DNA from: CAYZSU01 sp964480565
GTDB taxonomy: Bacteria > UBA10199 > 2-02-FULL-44-16 > JAAZCA01
Length of the DNA: 64,000 bases
Assembly (NCBI GenBank): GCA_964480565.1
Contig: CAYZSU010000001.1
Span: 5,539 to 69,538, forward strand
Reading direction: 5' to 3'
Shown here: in pieces, positions 44,470 through 52,137 of the stretch
How positions within the stretch are numbered: position 1 is the stretch's first letter
Layout of the letters: every line of letters begins with the position of its first letter
Notes under the pieces: model-generated
What the model saw: the letters and a program-made list of their open reading frames with translations, nothing else
The model's database searches: none
What the model was told of the DNA's origin: nothing
Translations under genes and position numbers: made by a program

Positions 44470-45173
44470 TGAAATGCAATTCAGTCTTGAATATTTGCGC
44501 AATTATTCCTGCACGAGGAAATTCCAAAGCAGTGCCTCGTAAAAATAAACGTGTTCTGGGTGAAAAACCATTAATTGCACATAGTATTGATGCGGCTAAG
44601 CAGTCGCAATATGTGACTCATGTTTTTGTCAGTACAGAGGATAAAGAGATTGCGAGTATTGCAGAAAATTACGGTGCTGACGTTCCATATCTGCGCCCAA
44701 AGTCTTTGTCCGAAGATCATGTGCATGCGGTGTATGCGGTTGTAAATATGTTGGAATATCTGATAAAAAATAATTATTGTAAGCCAGATATTGTGGTGAT
44801 GCTACTTCCTACATCGCCATTTCGAACAAGCATACAGATTGATGCAGCGATTGATGTATATATGAATGCTCAATGCGATAGCGTGGTTTCAGTGGTTGAA
44901 CTGGACAAGCAAATACCGCATTTACGTATTGTTAGGGATAATTTTTTACAGCCTATCGTTCCTATTGAAAATTGTAATGTGCAGCGACAGGATTTAGAAG
45001 TATTGTATGCATTGAATGGATCTATATATGTATCATCATCGCAGCAATTAATTGCATTTAATTCATTTCATATGCCCAATACACGGGCTTATATTATGGA
45101 TAGAGAGTCATCCCTGGATATTAATACAATGGATGATTGGATTGATGCGGAGAAGCAGCTAGCAAAGGAATAG
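44469..45173 (+). CDS. CMP-nonulosonate (sialic/pseudaminic-type) cytidylyltransferase
   Basis: The 234-residue product activates a nonulosonic acid with CTP, as in NeuA/PseF/LegF. The signature IIPARGNSKAVPRKNKRVLGEKPLIAHSI at about residues 10-38 and PDIVVMLLPTSPFRTSIQIDAAI are typical. The start is uncertain: ATGs at 44460 and 44469 are both in frame; 44469 overlaps the stop of a small upstream frame with a strong ribosome site, so it is preferred. It begins a tight plus-strand unit with the next four genes. The exact sugar cannot be told from the sequence. Confidence 0.88.
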   Translation: MKCNSVLNICAIIPARGNSKAVPRKNKRVLGEKPLIAHSIDAAKQSQYVTHVFVSTEDKEIASIAENYGADVPYLRPKSLSEDHVHAVYAVVNMLEYLIKNNYCKPDIVVMLLPTSPFRTSIQIDAAIDVYMNAQCDSVVSVVELDKQIPHLRIVRDNFLQPIVPIENCNVQRQDLEVLYALNGSIYVSSSQQLIAFNSFHMPNTRAYIMDRESSLDINTMDDWIDAEKQLAKE

Positions 45174-45176
45174 TCG

Positions 45177-46322
45177 ATGAAAACAATTTGGCATCATGGT
45201 GCATGGAATCGAAATTTTGGTGATTGGGTGCTTTATGATTCCATTCATTATCATCTCAATCAGCATGCCGGACATCCATTGTATTTTGTTCCAGTAGATA
45301 GCCAAAAAGCAGTATATTCCGATGATCTCATTGCACGATTAAATTCAGAAGCAGATGCATTGATCATCGGTGGCGGTGGATTATTGTTTCATCGCCCTGA
45401 AGATAGTAGTATATCTGGGTGGCAATTTAATATTCCAATAGAAAAAATAGAAGATATTCATGTGCCGATTATTGTATATGGCATTGGGTATAATCGGTTT
45501 TTTTATGATGAAACACCTTTTCCACCTATATTTGCGGATCATGTGCATGCATTGCAGAAAAAAAGTACATTGTTTAGCGTTCGCAATACAGGCACGCTAA
45601 ATCAGTTAAAGTCGCATGGATTGCCAATAGATGATATATCTGTTGTACCGGATGCAGGCGTGTTTGCACCCAAACAAACACTATCATTGCCGATTGATCG
45701 GGGTAAATATGATCGCATGATCGGCGTGAATATTGCGGGTGATCGACCACATCATCGATTCCCTATGCCAAGCGCGCAAACAGAAAAACAGTGTATGCAT
45801 GCATTGGCCACTTCTTTGAATCGGTTATGTGATGATTGGAATGCATGTGTATTGTTATTGCCGCATATTGATGATATTGATGAACGTTTTGATTCGTTAT
45901 TTTCAGATATTATCGGTCATCATCGTACATTTAGCTTAAAATCTCTTTGCACGCATATCTATCCACCCAGTCCAATAACAACGCGGTTATTGATGGGTGC
46001 ATATAATGAATGCGATATAATCATTGGTGGTCGTGGTCACAGTGGCTTGATTGCCTATGGTTGCCATAAACCATTTATTGCATTTGGCAGCCATTTGAAA
46101 AATTCCTATCTTCTTGAGGATATTCATATGTCACAGGCTGCACTGACACCTGATATGATTTTGTCACAATGCCATTCACAGGATTATTTGATACATATGA
46201 TTTTACAATTGTATGCAAATTATTCAAAAAAAGAGGTGCAATTAAAAGCGAAATATAATCAGGATTTTCAGGTGTTTGATCAGTTTAACCAAATGGTAGT
46301 GACACAACTATTGGAGTTATAA
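45177..46322 (+). CDS. Polysaccharide pyruvyl transferase-family protein
   Basis: The 381-residue product has the PS_pyruv_trans fold: the start NRNFGDWVLYDSIHYHL, the Gly-rich ADALIIGGGGLLFHR at about residues 60-74, and C-terminal CDIIIGGRGHSGLIAYGCHKPFIAFG, which has the His/Gly pattern of the donor-binding region. Members add pyruvyl ketals to sugars or act in surface-polysaccharide glycosylation. It starts three bases after the cytidylyltransferase gene and abuts the NeuB-like gene. A role in flagellin or surface glycan decoration is inferred. Confidence 0.83.
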   Translation: MKTIWHHGAWNRNFGDWVLYDSIHYHLNQHAGHPLYFVPVDSQKAVYSDDLIARLNSEADALIIGGGGLLFHRPEDSSISGWQFNIPIEKIEDIHVPIIVYGIGYNRFFYDETPFPPIFADHVHALQKKSTLFSVRNTGTLNQLKSHGLPIDDISVVPDAGVFAPKQTLSLPIDRGKYDRMIGVNIAGDRPHHRFPMPSAQTEKQCMHALATSLNRLCDDWNACVLLLPHIDDIDERFDSLFSDIIGHHRTFSLKSLCTHIYPPSPITTRLLMGAYNECDIIIGGRGHSGLIAYGCHKPFIAFGSHLKNSYLLEDIHMSQAALTPDMILSQCHSQDYLIHMILQLYANYSKKEVQLKAKYNQDFQVFDQFNQMVVTQLLEL

Positions 46323-47171
46323 ATGAATCAATTTATTTCAGATTCTGTAACAATTATTGCAGAAATCGGTATCAATCATAATGGCGATATTGATATGGCT
46401 AAAAAATTAATTGATGTGGCCAAAGTAGCGGGTGTGGATATCGTCAAATTTCAAAAGCGAAATCCAGATAAATGTGTGCCAGATGCTCAAAAAAAAGAAC
46501 GCCGAATGACACCTTGGGGAGAAATGAGCTATTTGGAATATAAACATCGTATTGAATTTGGCAAAGAGGACTATGATGTCATTCATGCCTATTGCCAGGA
46601 GCGAGGGATTGAATGGACTGCATCCATTTGGGATCGCGATTCATTGGACTTTATTATGGGCTATCAGCCAAAGAGTTTAAAAATACCTTCTGCACTGTTA
46701 ACGGATTTGGACTTATTGCACCATGTTGCAGAGACGAATATTTTGACATATATCAGTACGGGTATGAGTGTATTGGCGGAAATTGATCAGGCTGTTGCGG
46801 TATTTAAAGCCAAAAAATGTCCCTATATGATGATGCATTGCAATTCATCATACCCTGCACAAAATTCAGAATTGAATATTTCCTGTATTAATACGCTAAG
46901 AGAAAAATACCAATGTCCAATTGGGTACAGTGGCCATGAATTCGGTTTGATTCCATCTGTGTTGGCAGTTATGTGTGGGGCTGAGGCAATTGAACGGCAT
47001 ATTACGCTTAAACGCACCATGTGGGGCACGGATCATATGGCATCCATTGAACCTGTGGGATTAATGAAATTGGTGGGGTATATTCGAAGCATTCCAGAAT
47101 CAATTGGGGACGGCGTAAAGCGCATATACCCATCGGAAGAATGTATTAAACAAAAGTTGAGGCGCATATGA
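46323..47171 (+). CDS. NeuB-family sialic-acid-type synthase without SAF domain
   Basis: The 282-residue product is a NeuB-type TIM-barrel enzyme that would condense an amino-hexose with phosphoenolpyruvate to a nonulosonate. It has IIAEIGINHNGDIDMAKKLIDVAKVAGVDIVKFQKR, KIPSALLTDLDLLHHVA, HCNSSYPAQNSELN, and IGYSGHEFGLIPSVLAVMCGAEAIERHITL. Usual NeuB/PseI/LegI proteins have about 340 residues and end in a SAF (antifreeze-like) domain that closes the active site of the partner subunit; that domain is absent here. The next gene overlaps by four bases, so this is the true end. Confidence 0.85.
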   Translation: MNQFISDSVTIIAEIGINHNGDIDMAKKLIDVAKVAGVDIVKFQKRNPDKCVPDAQKKERRMTPWGEMSYLEYKHRIEFGKEDYDVIHAYCQERGIEWTASIWDRDSLDFIMGYQPKSLKIPSALLTDLDLLHHVAETNILTYISTGMSVLAEIDQAVAVFKAKKCPYMMMHCNSSYPAQNSELNISCINTLREKYQCPIGYSGHEFGLIPSVLAVMCGAEAIERHITLKRTMWGTDHMASIEPVGLMKLVGYIRSIPESIGDGVKRIYPSEECIKQKLRRI

Positions 47172-47524
47172 AAATAGCAGTGGATTTGGATGGTACATTG
47201 TGTACGTGGCATCCACGGGAATATCATTTAGCAAAGCCAAATGAGCAGCATATCGAGCGAGTGCAGAAATTATATGACAAAGGGCATACCATATGGATTT
47301 ATACTGCAAGGGGAGCGTCTTTAGACACGGAGCAAATGGCACGCGATGCATGGGAGCACATTACATGTGAGCAATTAAAAATATGGCAAGTGCCATTTCA
47401 TGAATTGATTTTTCAAAAACCCGCATTTGATATTTTGATCGATGACCGTGCAGTGCAATTTGACTCGGATTGGCTGGATGAAATTGAATCCGGCCACTTA
47501 CCGCATTGGATAAAGGGTTTATAA
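47168..47524 (+). CDS. Small HAD-type phosphatase
   Basis: The 118-residue product has the haloacid-dehalogenase motifs: AVDLDGTL (motif I, nucleophile D6 and acid D8), WIYTARG (motif II) and DILIDDRAVQF (motif III, the acidic pair). It lacks a large cap domain. Such small HAD proteins occur in capsule and nonulosonate clusters and may remove the phosphate from a nonulosonate-9-phosphate or a sugar phosphate. It overlaps the NeuB-like gene (ATGA) and the methyltransferase gene (one base). Confidence 0.85.
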   Translation: MKIAVDLDGTLCTWHPREYHLAKPNEQHIERVQKLYDKGHTIWIYTARGASLDTEQMARDAWEHITCEQLKIWQVPFHELIFQKPAFDILIDDRAVQFDSDWLDEIESGHLPHWIKGL

Positions 47525-48411
47525 TGGCCACTGACTGCCAATGTCATCTATGTGCGTCAACCAATTGTCACAAATTAATGGATATACTTCGAAATAATTG
47601 GCAAGATGATTTTTCGATGCGGCCATATCAATGTGACAATTGTGGGCTGGTATTTATGTATCCATTGATGAGCGAAACAGACGAACATCAATTTTATGCC
47701 ACACAATTTCGAGAGCTATACCATGGTCAACAGTATAGTTGCGATGAATTTCATGCATGTGGGAAAAATGAAGCACAAAAACGATGCGAGCGTTTGCTTA
47801 ATTTGAATATATTATCCGGCAATATATTGGAGATTGGGTCAGCTACGGGGTATTTTTTAGACTATGCGAATGCGCATGCAAATAAGGTGTTGGGGGTGGA
47901 GCCGGATAATGCACAGCGTGACTATGCGAATGTGCATGGCATCACTACTGTATCGGATATTTCAGACATAGGGACTTTTCAGCCAGATGTGATTATATTA
48001 TTTCATGTATTGGAGCATATTCGTGAGCCAGTCGATTTTTTGTCATCATTATGTGCGAAATTTCCACGTGCTCAGCTGGTTATTGAAGTCCCTAATATCG
48101 ATGATATATTGATGTCGACATATAGGATTTCAAATTATCAGAACTATTATTTTCATCCTGCACATAGCTATTATTTTTCCTCCCAAACCCTTCAAATAGC
48201 CATTGAACAAGCAGGTTATGCACATGTGGAATTATATCCCATTCAGCGCTATGGACTTAAAAATCATTTAAAATGGCTGCATTCACATGAAAATAATATC
48301 GATTCTACTTACTTTGATGATATAATAAGCGCTGAGACGGAAAAAAATTATCAAAAAGATATACGTAATAAGAATTTATCCGACACAGTGATGGCGATTG
48401 CATCTATATAA
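47524..48411 (+). CDS. Zinc-binding SAM-dependent methyltransferase
   Basis: The 295-residue product has an N-terminal zinc ribbon (CQCHLCAST with a later CDNCGLVF pair) and a class I methyltransferase domain: ILEIGSATGYFLDYANAH (SAM motif I), DVIILFHVLEHIREPVDFL and ELVIEVPNID-like LVIEVPNIDD. This architecture is common among sugar methyltransferases and C-methyltransferases in surface glycan clusters. The in-frame TTG at 47506 has no ribosome site, whereas AAAGGG precedes the ATG at 47524. It is the last gene before the flagellin gene. Confidence 0.87.
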   Translation: MATDCQCHLCASTNCHKLMDILRNNWQDDFSMRPYQCDNCGLVFMYPLMSETDEHQFYATQFRELYHGQQYSCDEFHACGKNEAQKRCERLLNLNILSGNILEIGSATGYFLDYANAHANKVLGVEPDNAQRDYANVHGITTVSDISDIGTFQPDVIILFHVLEHIREPVDFLSSLCAKFPRAQLVIEVPNIDDILMSTYRISNYQNYYFHPAHSYYFSSQTLQIAIEQAGYAHVELYPIQRYGLKNHLKWLHSHENNIDSTYFDDIISAETEKNYQKDIRNKNLSDTVMAIASI

Positions 48412-48416
48412 TGGTT

Positions 48417-48432
48417 TTTTTCAATAACCCCA
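48417..48432 (+). repeat. Short remnant of repeat R before the flagellin gene
   Basis: TTTTTTTCAATAACCCC-like sequence here matches the right end of repeat R (TTTTTCAACAACCCCA at 57982-57997 with one difference in the core). Only about 16 bases are shared, so it may be a decayed end. Confidence 0.35.
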
Positions 48433-48558
48433 TTAAAAAAAGTAAAAAAATACTTCAGTAAGTGTCCTATACATCCGTATTACTCTATTGTATGTGAAAA
48501 ACTCGTTTGCCCATAAAGTTATCGAACGTGAAAGGCGCCAGCTAGTAGACGACTTGAA

Positions 48559-48571
48559 TGTGGCAACCACA
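48559..48571 (+). promoter_or_regulatory. Small hairpin in the flagellin leader
   Basis: TGTGG and CCACA, separated by CAA, form a 5-bp stem directly before the CsrA-type hairpin. It may stack on it or separate it from the promoter. Function is not known. Confidence 0.4.
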
Positions 48572-48594
48572 AGCGAATTAAGGGATAATTCGCT
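48572..48594 (+). promoter_or_regulatory. CsrA-binding hairpin in the flagellin leader
   Basis: AGCGAATTA and TAATTCGCT form a perfect 9-bp stem around a five-base loop AGGGA, which has the CsrA motif ANGGA in the loop. A second ANGGA (AAGGA, 48603-48607) lies in the ribosome site of fliC, 22 bases after the first GGA. This is the two-site arrangement CsrA uses to bridge an upstream hairpin and the ribosome site. CsrA and FliW are encoded at 39489-40190. Position right before the flagellin gene makes chance unlikely. Confidence 0.75.
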
Positions 48595-48614
48595 ATAACC
48601 CCAAGGAGGGGAAT

Positions 48615-50084
48615 ATGGGTCTTCGAATTAATACTAACGTAACAGCATTAGCTGCCAGACACAAACTGATGAAGTCCAGTAAGAAATTGGCTACTTCATT
48701 GGAACGGCTATCATCCGGTTTGCGGATCAATAAGGGGTCCGATGATGTGGTTGGTTTGTTGAAGTCCGAATCATTGCGTAGTTCGGTTCGCGGCATTGGT
48801 ATTGCGGAACTCAATATTTCCAACGGTTTGAATATGTTAGGTGTGGCAGAGGGTACATTGTCTGAATTGACATCTCTTGCCCAATCCATTCGCGAAAAAA
48901 CAGTGCAAGCAGCGGATGCCACCATTTCATCTCACGATCGTGGTAATATTGAAACAGCCATTAACGATTTACTCAATGAATACAGTCGCTTGTCATCTGG
49001 CGCTGCATTTGATGGAACCAAATTGCTTGATGGTACATTTTCAAGTAAGACATTCCAAATTGGTCCAGATCGAGGAAACTCTCTGTCATTGAGCATTTCC
49101 GATGCACGTTCCAGCTCCATTGGTGAAGTGGCTGTGTTTACATCCGCAGTGCGTAGTGCCAATGGTGACTCTGCAAATGTGCCAGATTTTACAGATTCCG
49201 GTGCTTTGACTATTGCCGGTACCACAATTTCTGGGTTTACCAGTGATGGTGTTTCCAATGTAGCAGCAGATGATAGTGCGCTTGCCTATGTAACTGCGAT
49301 TAATAATCAAAGTGGTGTGACTGGTGTGAGTGCAACAGTAAATACCAATGTAACGACAATTACATATGAAACCACAGGTAGTGCCGTAGGACTTGGTGCC
49401 TCAGATAAGTTTATCCTTAATGGTGTGACATTCACTGGAACCGCATATAACTCTACAGATACGGGTGTAACAAACTTTGCAGCAGCTCTAAATGCCAAGT
49501 CCACAGCGACTGGTGTGACAGCAAGTGTTGTTAGTGGTTCAGATAAATTGGTATTGAGTGCCACAGATGGCCGAAATATTGATATTAAAGCCACCGCCAA
49601 TAGTGGTTTTTCTGCGAATAATTTCTTTGCAGCTGGTTTTGCCTCTTATGATGATAGTTTGGCATTTCGTGGCACATTTAAATTAGAAGCGGATGAATCA
49701 TTTGCTATCACAGGTGGTAGTAATATTCACTCAGCAGCTACAGCTACAGCTGGGTTGGATTCAAGTACGACATTGGATCAAATATCTGTGACCACATCAA
49801 GTAATGCTGGAAGTGCCATTGATATTTTGGATAATACAATTCGTCATTTGCAGGAACGTCGTTCAGATGTGGGTTCTAAGATTATTCGTATGGAAGCTGC
49901 GGAGTCCGAGCTTCAGATTCGAAAAGAGAACTTGATGTCCGCAGAATCACGTATTCGTGACGTGGATGTGGCATCTGAAACAGCGAACATGACCTCTGCA
50001 CAGATTTTGCAGCAGGCAGGTATTGCTGTGTTGGCACAAGCCAACTCCTTGCCTCAGGTGGCTCTATCCTTGTTACAAGGGTAA
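48615..50084 (+). CDS. fliC: Flagellin
   Basis: Flagellin is the filament subunit. The 489-residue product has conserved D0/D1 ends: GLRINTNVTALAARHKLMKSSKKLATSLERLSSGLRINKGSDD at the start and the C-terminal pair RIRDVDVASETANMTSAQILQQAGIAVLAQANSLPQVALSLLQG. The usual DDAAGLAI motif is replaced by DDVVGLLK. The middle (about 165-385) is a variable domain with Flagellin_IN-like repeats (GVSNVAADDSALAYVTAINN and GVTNFAAALNAKSTATGV). AAGGAGGGG gives a strong ribosome site overlapping a CsrA motif. A clear terminator follows, so it is probably one cistron. Confidence 0.97.
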   Translation: MGLRINTNVTALAARHKLMKSSKKLATSLERLSSGLRINKGSDDVVGLLKSESLRSSVRGIGIAELNISNGLNMLGVAEGTLSELTSLAQSIREKTVQAADATISSHDRGNIETAINDLLNEYSRLSSGAAFDGTKLLDGTFSSKTFQIGPDRGNSLSLSISDARSSSIGEVAVFTSAVRSANGDSANVPDFTDSGALTIAGTTISGFTSDGVSNVAADDSALAYVTAINNQSGVTGVSATVNTNVTTITYETTGSAVGLGASDKFILNGVTFTGTAYNSTDTGVTNFAAALNAKSTATGVTASVVSGSDKLVLSATDGRNIDIKATANSGFSANNFFAAGFASYDDSLAFRGTFKLEADESFAITGGSNIHSAATATAGLDSSTTLDQISVTTSSNAGSAIDILDNTIRHLQERRSDVGSKIIRMEAAESELQIRKENLMSAESRIRDVDVASETANMTSAQILQQAGIAVLAQANSLPQVALSLLQG

Positions 50085-50106
50085 GTGTTTTTTACAGGTA
50101 CTTTTC

Positions 50107-50138
50107 AAAAAACCCCTTCCAAAGGAAGGGGTTTTTTT
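50107..50138 (+). terminator. Rho-independent terminator of fliC
   Basis: AACCCCTTCC and GGAAGGGGTT pair perfectly across an AAA loop and are followed by a T-run. It starts about 22 bases after the flagellin stop codon. This is the best terminator in the window. Confidence 0.95.
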
Positions 50139-50161
50139 ATAAGTAGATTTGCCGGTATGGC

Positions 50162-50195
50162 ACCGAAAATGGGCGTTTTCAAGATCACTCCCCTT
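50162..50195 (+). repeat. Partial copy of repeat R (right end)
   Basis: CACCGAAAATGGGCGTTTTCAAGATCACTCCCC resembles the right end of the full copy at 57968-57997 (CACCGAAGATGGGCGTTTTTCAACAACCCC). Only the right half remains, directly after the fliC terminator. Confidence 0.6.
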
Positions 50196-50227
50196 GACGT
50201 AATGACAAAAAAGGATCACAAACACGC

Positions 50228-51370
50228 ATGTCTCATTTGATATCTATTATTCCACAGGAAAAATATCAATTTCGTGAAACAGTGAATAATATTATGTCTG
50301 GGCTAAATAATATTCATTTTAATCTTCACCAATTATCAAATAAACGCGTGCTTATTAAACCCAATATGATTGGGCCCTTTTCACCAAATGTCGCTGCAAC
50401 CACACATCCAATTGTTGTTAAAGCGATTATCGAGATTGTGCAAAATCATGGTGGAACTGCATGTGTTGGGGATAGCCCGAGTGGCGTGTATTCATTGGAT
50501 CATACATGGATTGTAACTGGGATAAAAGCCGTATGTCAGGATATGGGCGCGGAAATGATTTCCTTTGAAGGCGCTGGCAGCGATGATTATGAGGGTTTGC
50601 TTATTTCAAATGCAGCGATGAATGTGGATATGATGATCAATGTGCCTAAATTAAAAACTCATAGTTTAACATTGATGACTGCGGGGATTAAAAATTTGTT
50701 TGGTTGCGTGAGTGGCATGCTCAAACAGCGCTATCACGTGCGTTATAAGAAGATACATGATTTTTCAGGTATGTTAGTGAAATTGGCAAATAGTATTTCA
50801 CCGCAGCTGACCATTGTGGATGGAATTGTGGGTATGCAGGGAAATGGACCATCGGCAGGCCAGCCCATAGATGTCGGCCATATCATTATTGGGGACCATG
50901 TTTTTGCAACGGATTATATTGCGGCACAAGTGATGGGTATTGCACCATCTGATATTGAGATGCTCTGTATTGCCTGTGAGCAAGATGTATTGGAGGCAAA
51001 GTCCATTCAATTATGTGGGGATATAGCATCGATTCCATGCGTGCCCTTTGTATTGCCAATTACGCAGCGAAAAAAATGGCGGACCTCCAAATGGCTGGAA
51101 GTGATAGTCAAGTGGCTATTTCAATATGTGTGTGCACGGGCTCATATCAATCATGTCGCATGTAAGCGATGCTATCTATGTGAAAAAGCATGCCCGGTGC
51201 AGGCGATTGGGCATCTGTCCGATCATCCACTGCAGATTGACTATGGTAAATGCATAGACTGTTTTTGCTGCCATGAAGTGTGCCCGCATTTGGCAATTGA
51301 TTTGCGCGATAGTGGGTTGCTTAAGATATTACGATATTTAGGGTGGGAAAAGGAAAGGAATGGGAATTAG
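50228..51370 (+). CDS. DUF362 protein with two [4Fe-4S] ferredoxin motifs
   Basis: The 380-residue product has a DUF362 domain at about 35-240 (RVLIKPNMIGPFSPNVAATTHPIVVKAI, GGTACVGDSPSG, DMMINVPKLKTHSLTLMTAGIKNLFG) and a C-terminal bacterial ferredoxin region at about 315-360 with two CxxCxxC-x3-CP clusters (KRCYLCEKACP and GKCIDCFCCHEVCP). Such proteins are common in anaerobes and delta-group bacteria; their redox role is not settled. Its stop overlaps the GTG start of the nuclease gene. Confidence 0.9.
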   Translation: MSHLISIIPQEKYQFRETVNNIMSGLNNIHFNLHQLSNKRVLIKPNMIGPFSPNVAATTHPIVVKAIIEIVQNHGGTACVGDSPSGVYSLDHTWIVTGIKAVCQDMGAEMISFEGAGSDDYEGLLISNAAMNVDMMINVPKLKTHSLTLMTAGIKNLFGCVSGMLKQRYHVRYKKIHDFSGMLVKLANSISPQLTIVDGIVGMQGNGPSAGQPIDVGHIIIGDHVFATDYIAAQVMGIAPSDIEMLCIACEQDVLEAKSIQLCGDIASIPCVPFVLPITQRKKWRTSKWLEVIVKWLFQYVCARAHINHVACKRCYLCEKACPVQAIGHLSDHPLQIDYGKCIDCFCCHEVCPHLAIDLRDSGLLKILRYLGWEKERNGN

Positions 51371-51894
51371 TGCGACTTGATAGATATGCAATTATAAGTA
51401 CGATAATGCTATTCATTGCGAATGGCATGATGTTCAGTGTCCATGCGCATACACATTTGGATTGGGGCATATGTGAAAAACAGCGTATTCATTTGGATGA
51501 TGGGGATTCATTTTCATGCGATAAGGAACCCATTCGAGTGCTTGGCATTGATACGCCTGAGATTAAGCATCCGGATCATGGGATTATGAAGGATCAGCCA
51601 TTTGGCCAAGCAGCAGCCAAGCGTACCAAAGAACTGATAACAGCAGCTAAACGTATTGTAATTGTTCGTGGCGGTAAGGATCCGTATAATCGCACCTTGG
51701 CGCATGTGCTTATCGATGGTAGATTGTTGGGTGGAATTTTACTTAAGGAAGGGCTGGCCTATGAAAATATCAGCCGATATGGGGATAATGGTTTGCCAGT
51801 ATTTGCGCTTGAAATTATGGAAATTGCACGCATATCAAAAAAGCCTGCATTTATGGATCCGCATCTATGGCGTAAGAAAAATAGAAAAAAGTGA
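51370..51894 (+). CDS. Secreted thermonuclease-family nuclease
   Basis: The 174-residue product has a signal peptide ending near VHAH (about residue 25-27) and a staphylococcal-nuclease domain. DDGDSF (D46), RVLGIDTPEIKHP (R56, D61, E64) and DPYNRTLAHVLIDGRLLG carry the Arg-Asp-Glu-Arg set that catalyses phosphodiester cleavage with calcium. The GTG at 51370 overlaps the previous stop and starts exactly before the signal peptide, so it is preferred over the in-frame GTG at 51343. It is probably periplasmic or exported. Confidence 0.9.
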   Translation: MRLDRYAIISTIMLFIANGMMFSVHAHTHLDWGICEKQRIHLDDGDSFSCDKEPIRVLGIDTPEIKHPDHGIMKDQPFGQAAAKRTKELITAAKRIVIVRGGKDPYNRTLAHVLIDGRLLGGILLKEGLAYENISRYGDNGLPVFALEIMEIARISKKPAFMDPHLWRKKNRKK

Positions 51895-51929
51895 CATAGT
51901 TATTTTGAGGGTGGTTCTATTAATTTTCC

Positions 51930-52088
51930 CATGGGACTGCCCTCAAAATGGACAATTTGTGGGGTTGTTCAAAAACGCTTAAATTTTAGACTCTTGCAAA
52001 CATGTGACTGGAAGGTGTCTGCGAGTACGTGAGGGTTGCGGGTGTAGCAGAAAACATCGAAGATAGGCATTTTTCAATAACTCCCCCA
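51930..52088 (+). repeat. Palindromic intergenic repeat R, copy 1
   Basis: This 159-bp element aligns with 57845-57999 over its full length. Both begin CATGGGACTG, share CAATTTGTGGGGTTGTTCAAAAA and GCGAGTACGTGAG in the middle, and end with a TTTTTCAA-AACNCCCC arm. The left arm (TGGGGTTGTTCAAAAA) and right arm are imperfect inverted repeats; this copy is more decayed than the other one. It lies between the nuclease gene and the kinase-deaminase gene. Confidence 0.85.
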
Positions 52089-52137
52089 TAATAAACCATT
52101 GCACTGACTAAGATAGATATGATAGGGCAAATCCACT

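Noticed and set aside
48514..48541. Sigma-28 promoter for fliC
   Set aside because: TAAAGTTA at 48514-48521 is a good -35, but the expected -10 position reads AGGCGCCA, too far from GCCGATAA to call a promoter.
48559..48576. Sigma-54 promoter for fliC
   Set aside because: TGTGGCAACCACAAGC has GG and GC nine bases apart, not ten, and no TTGC box. It is better explained as a small hairpin.
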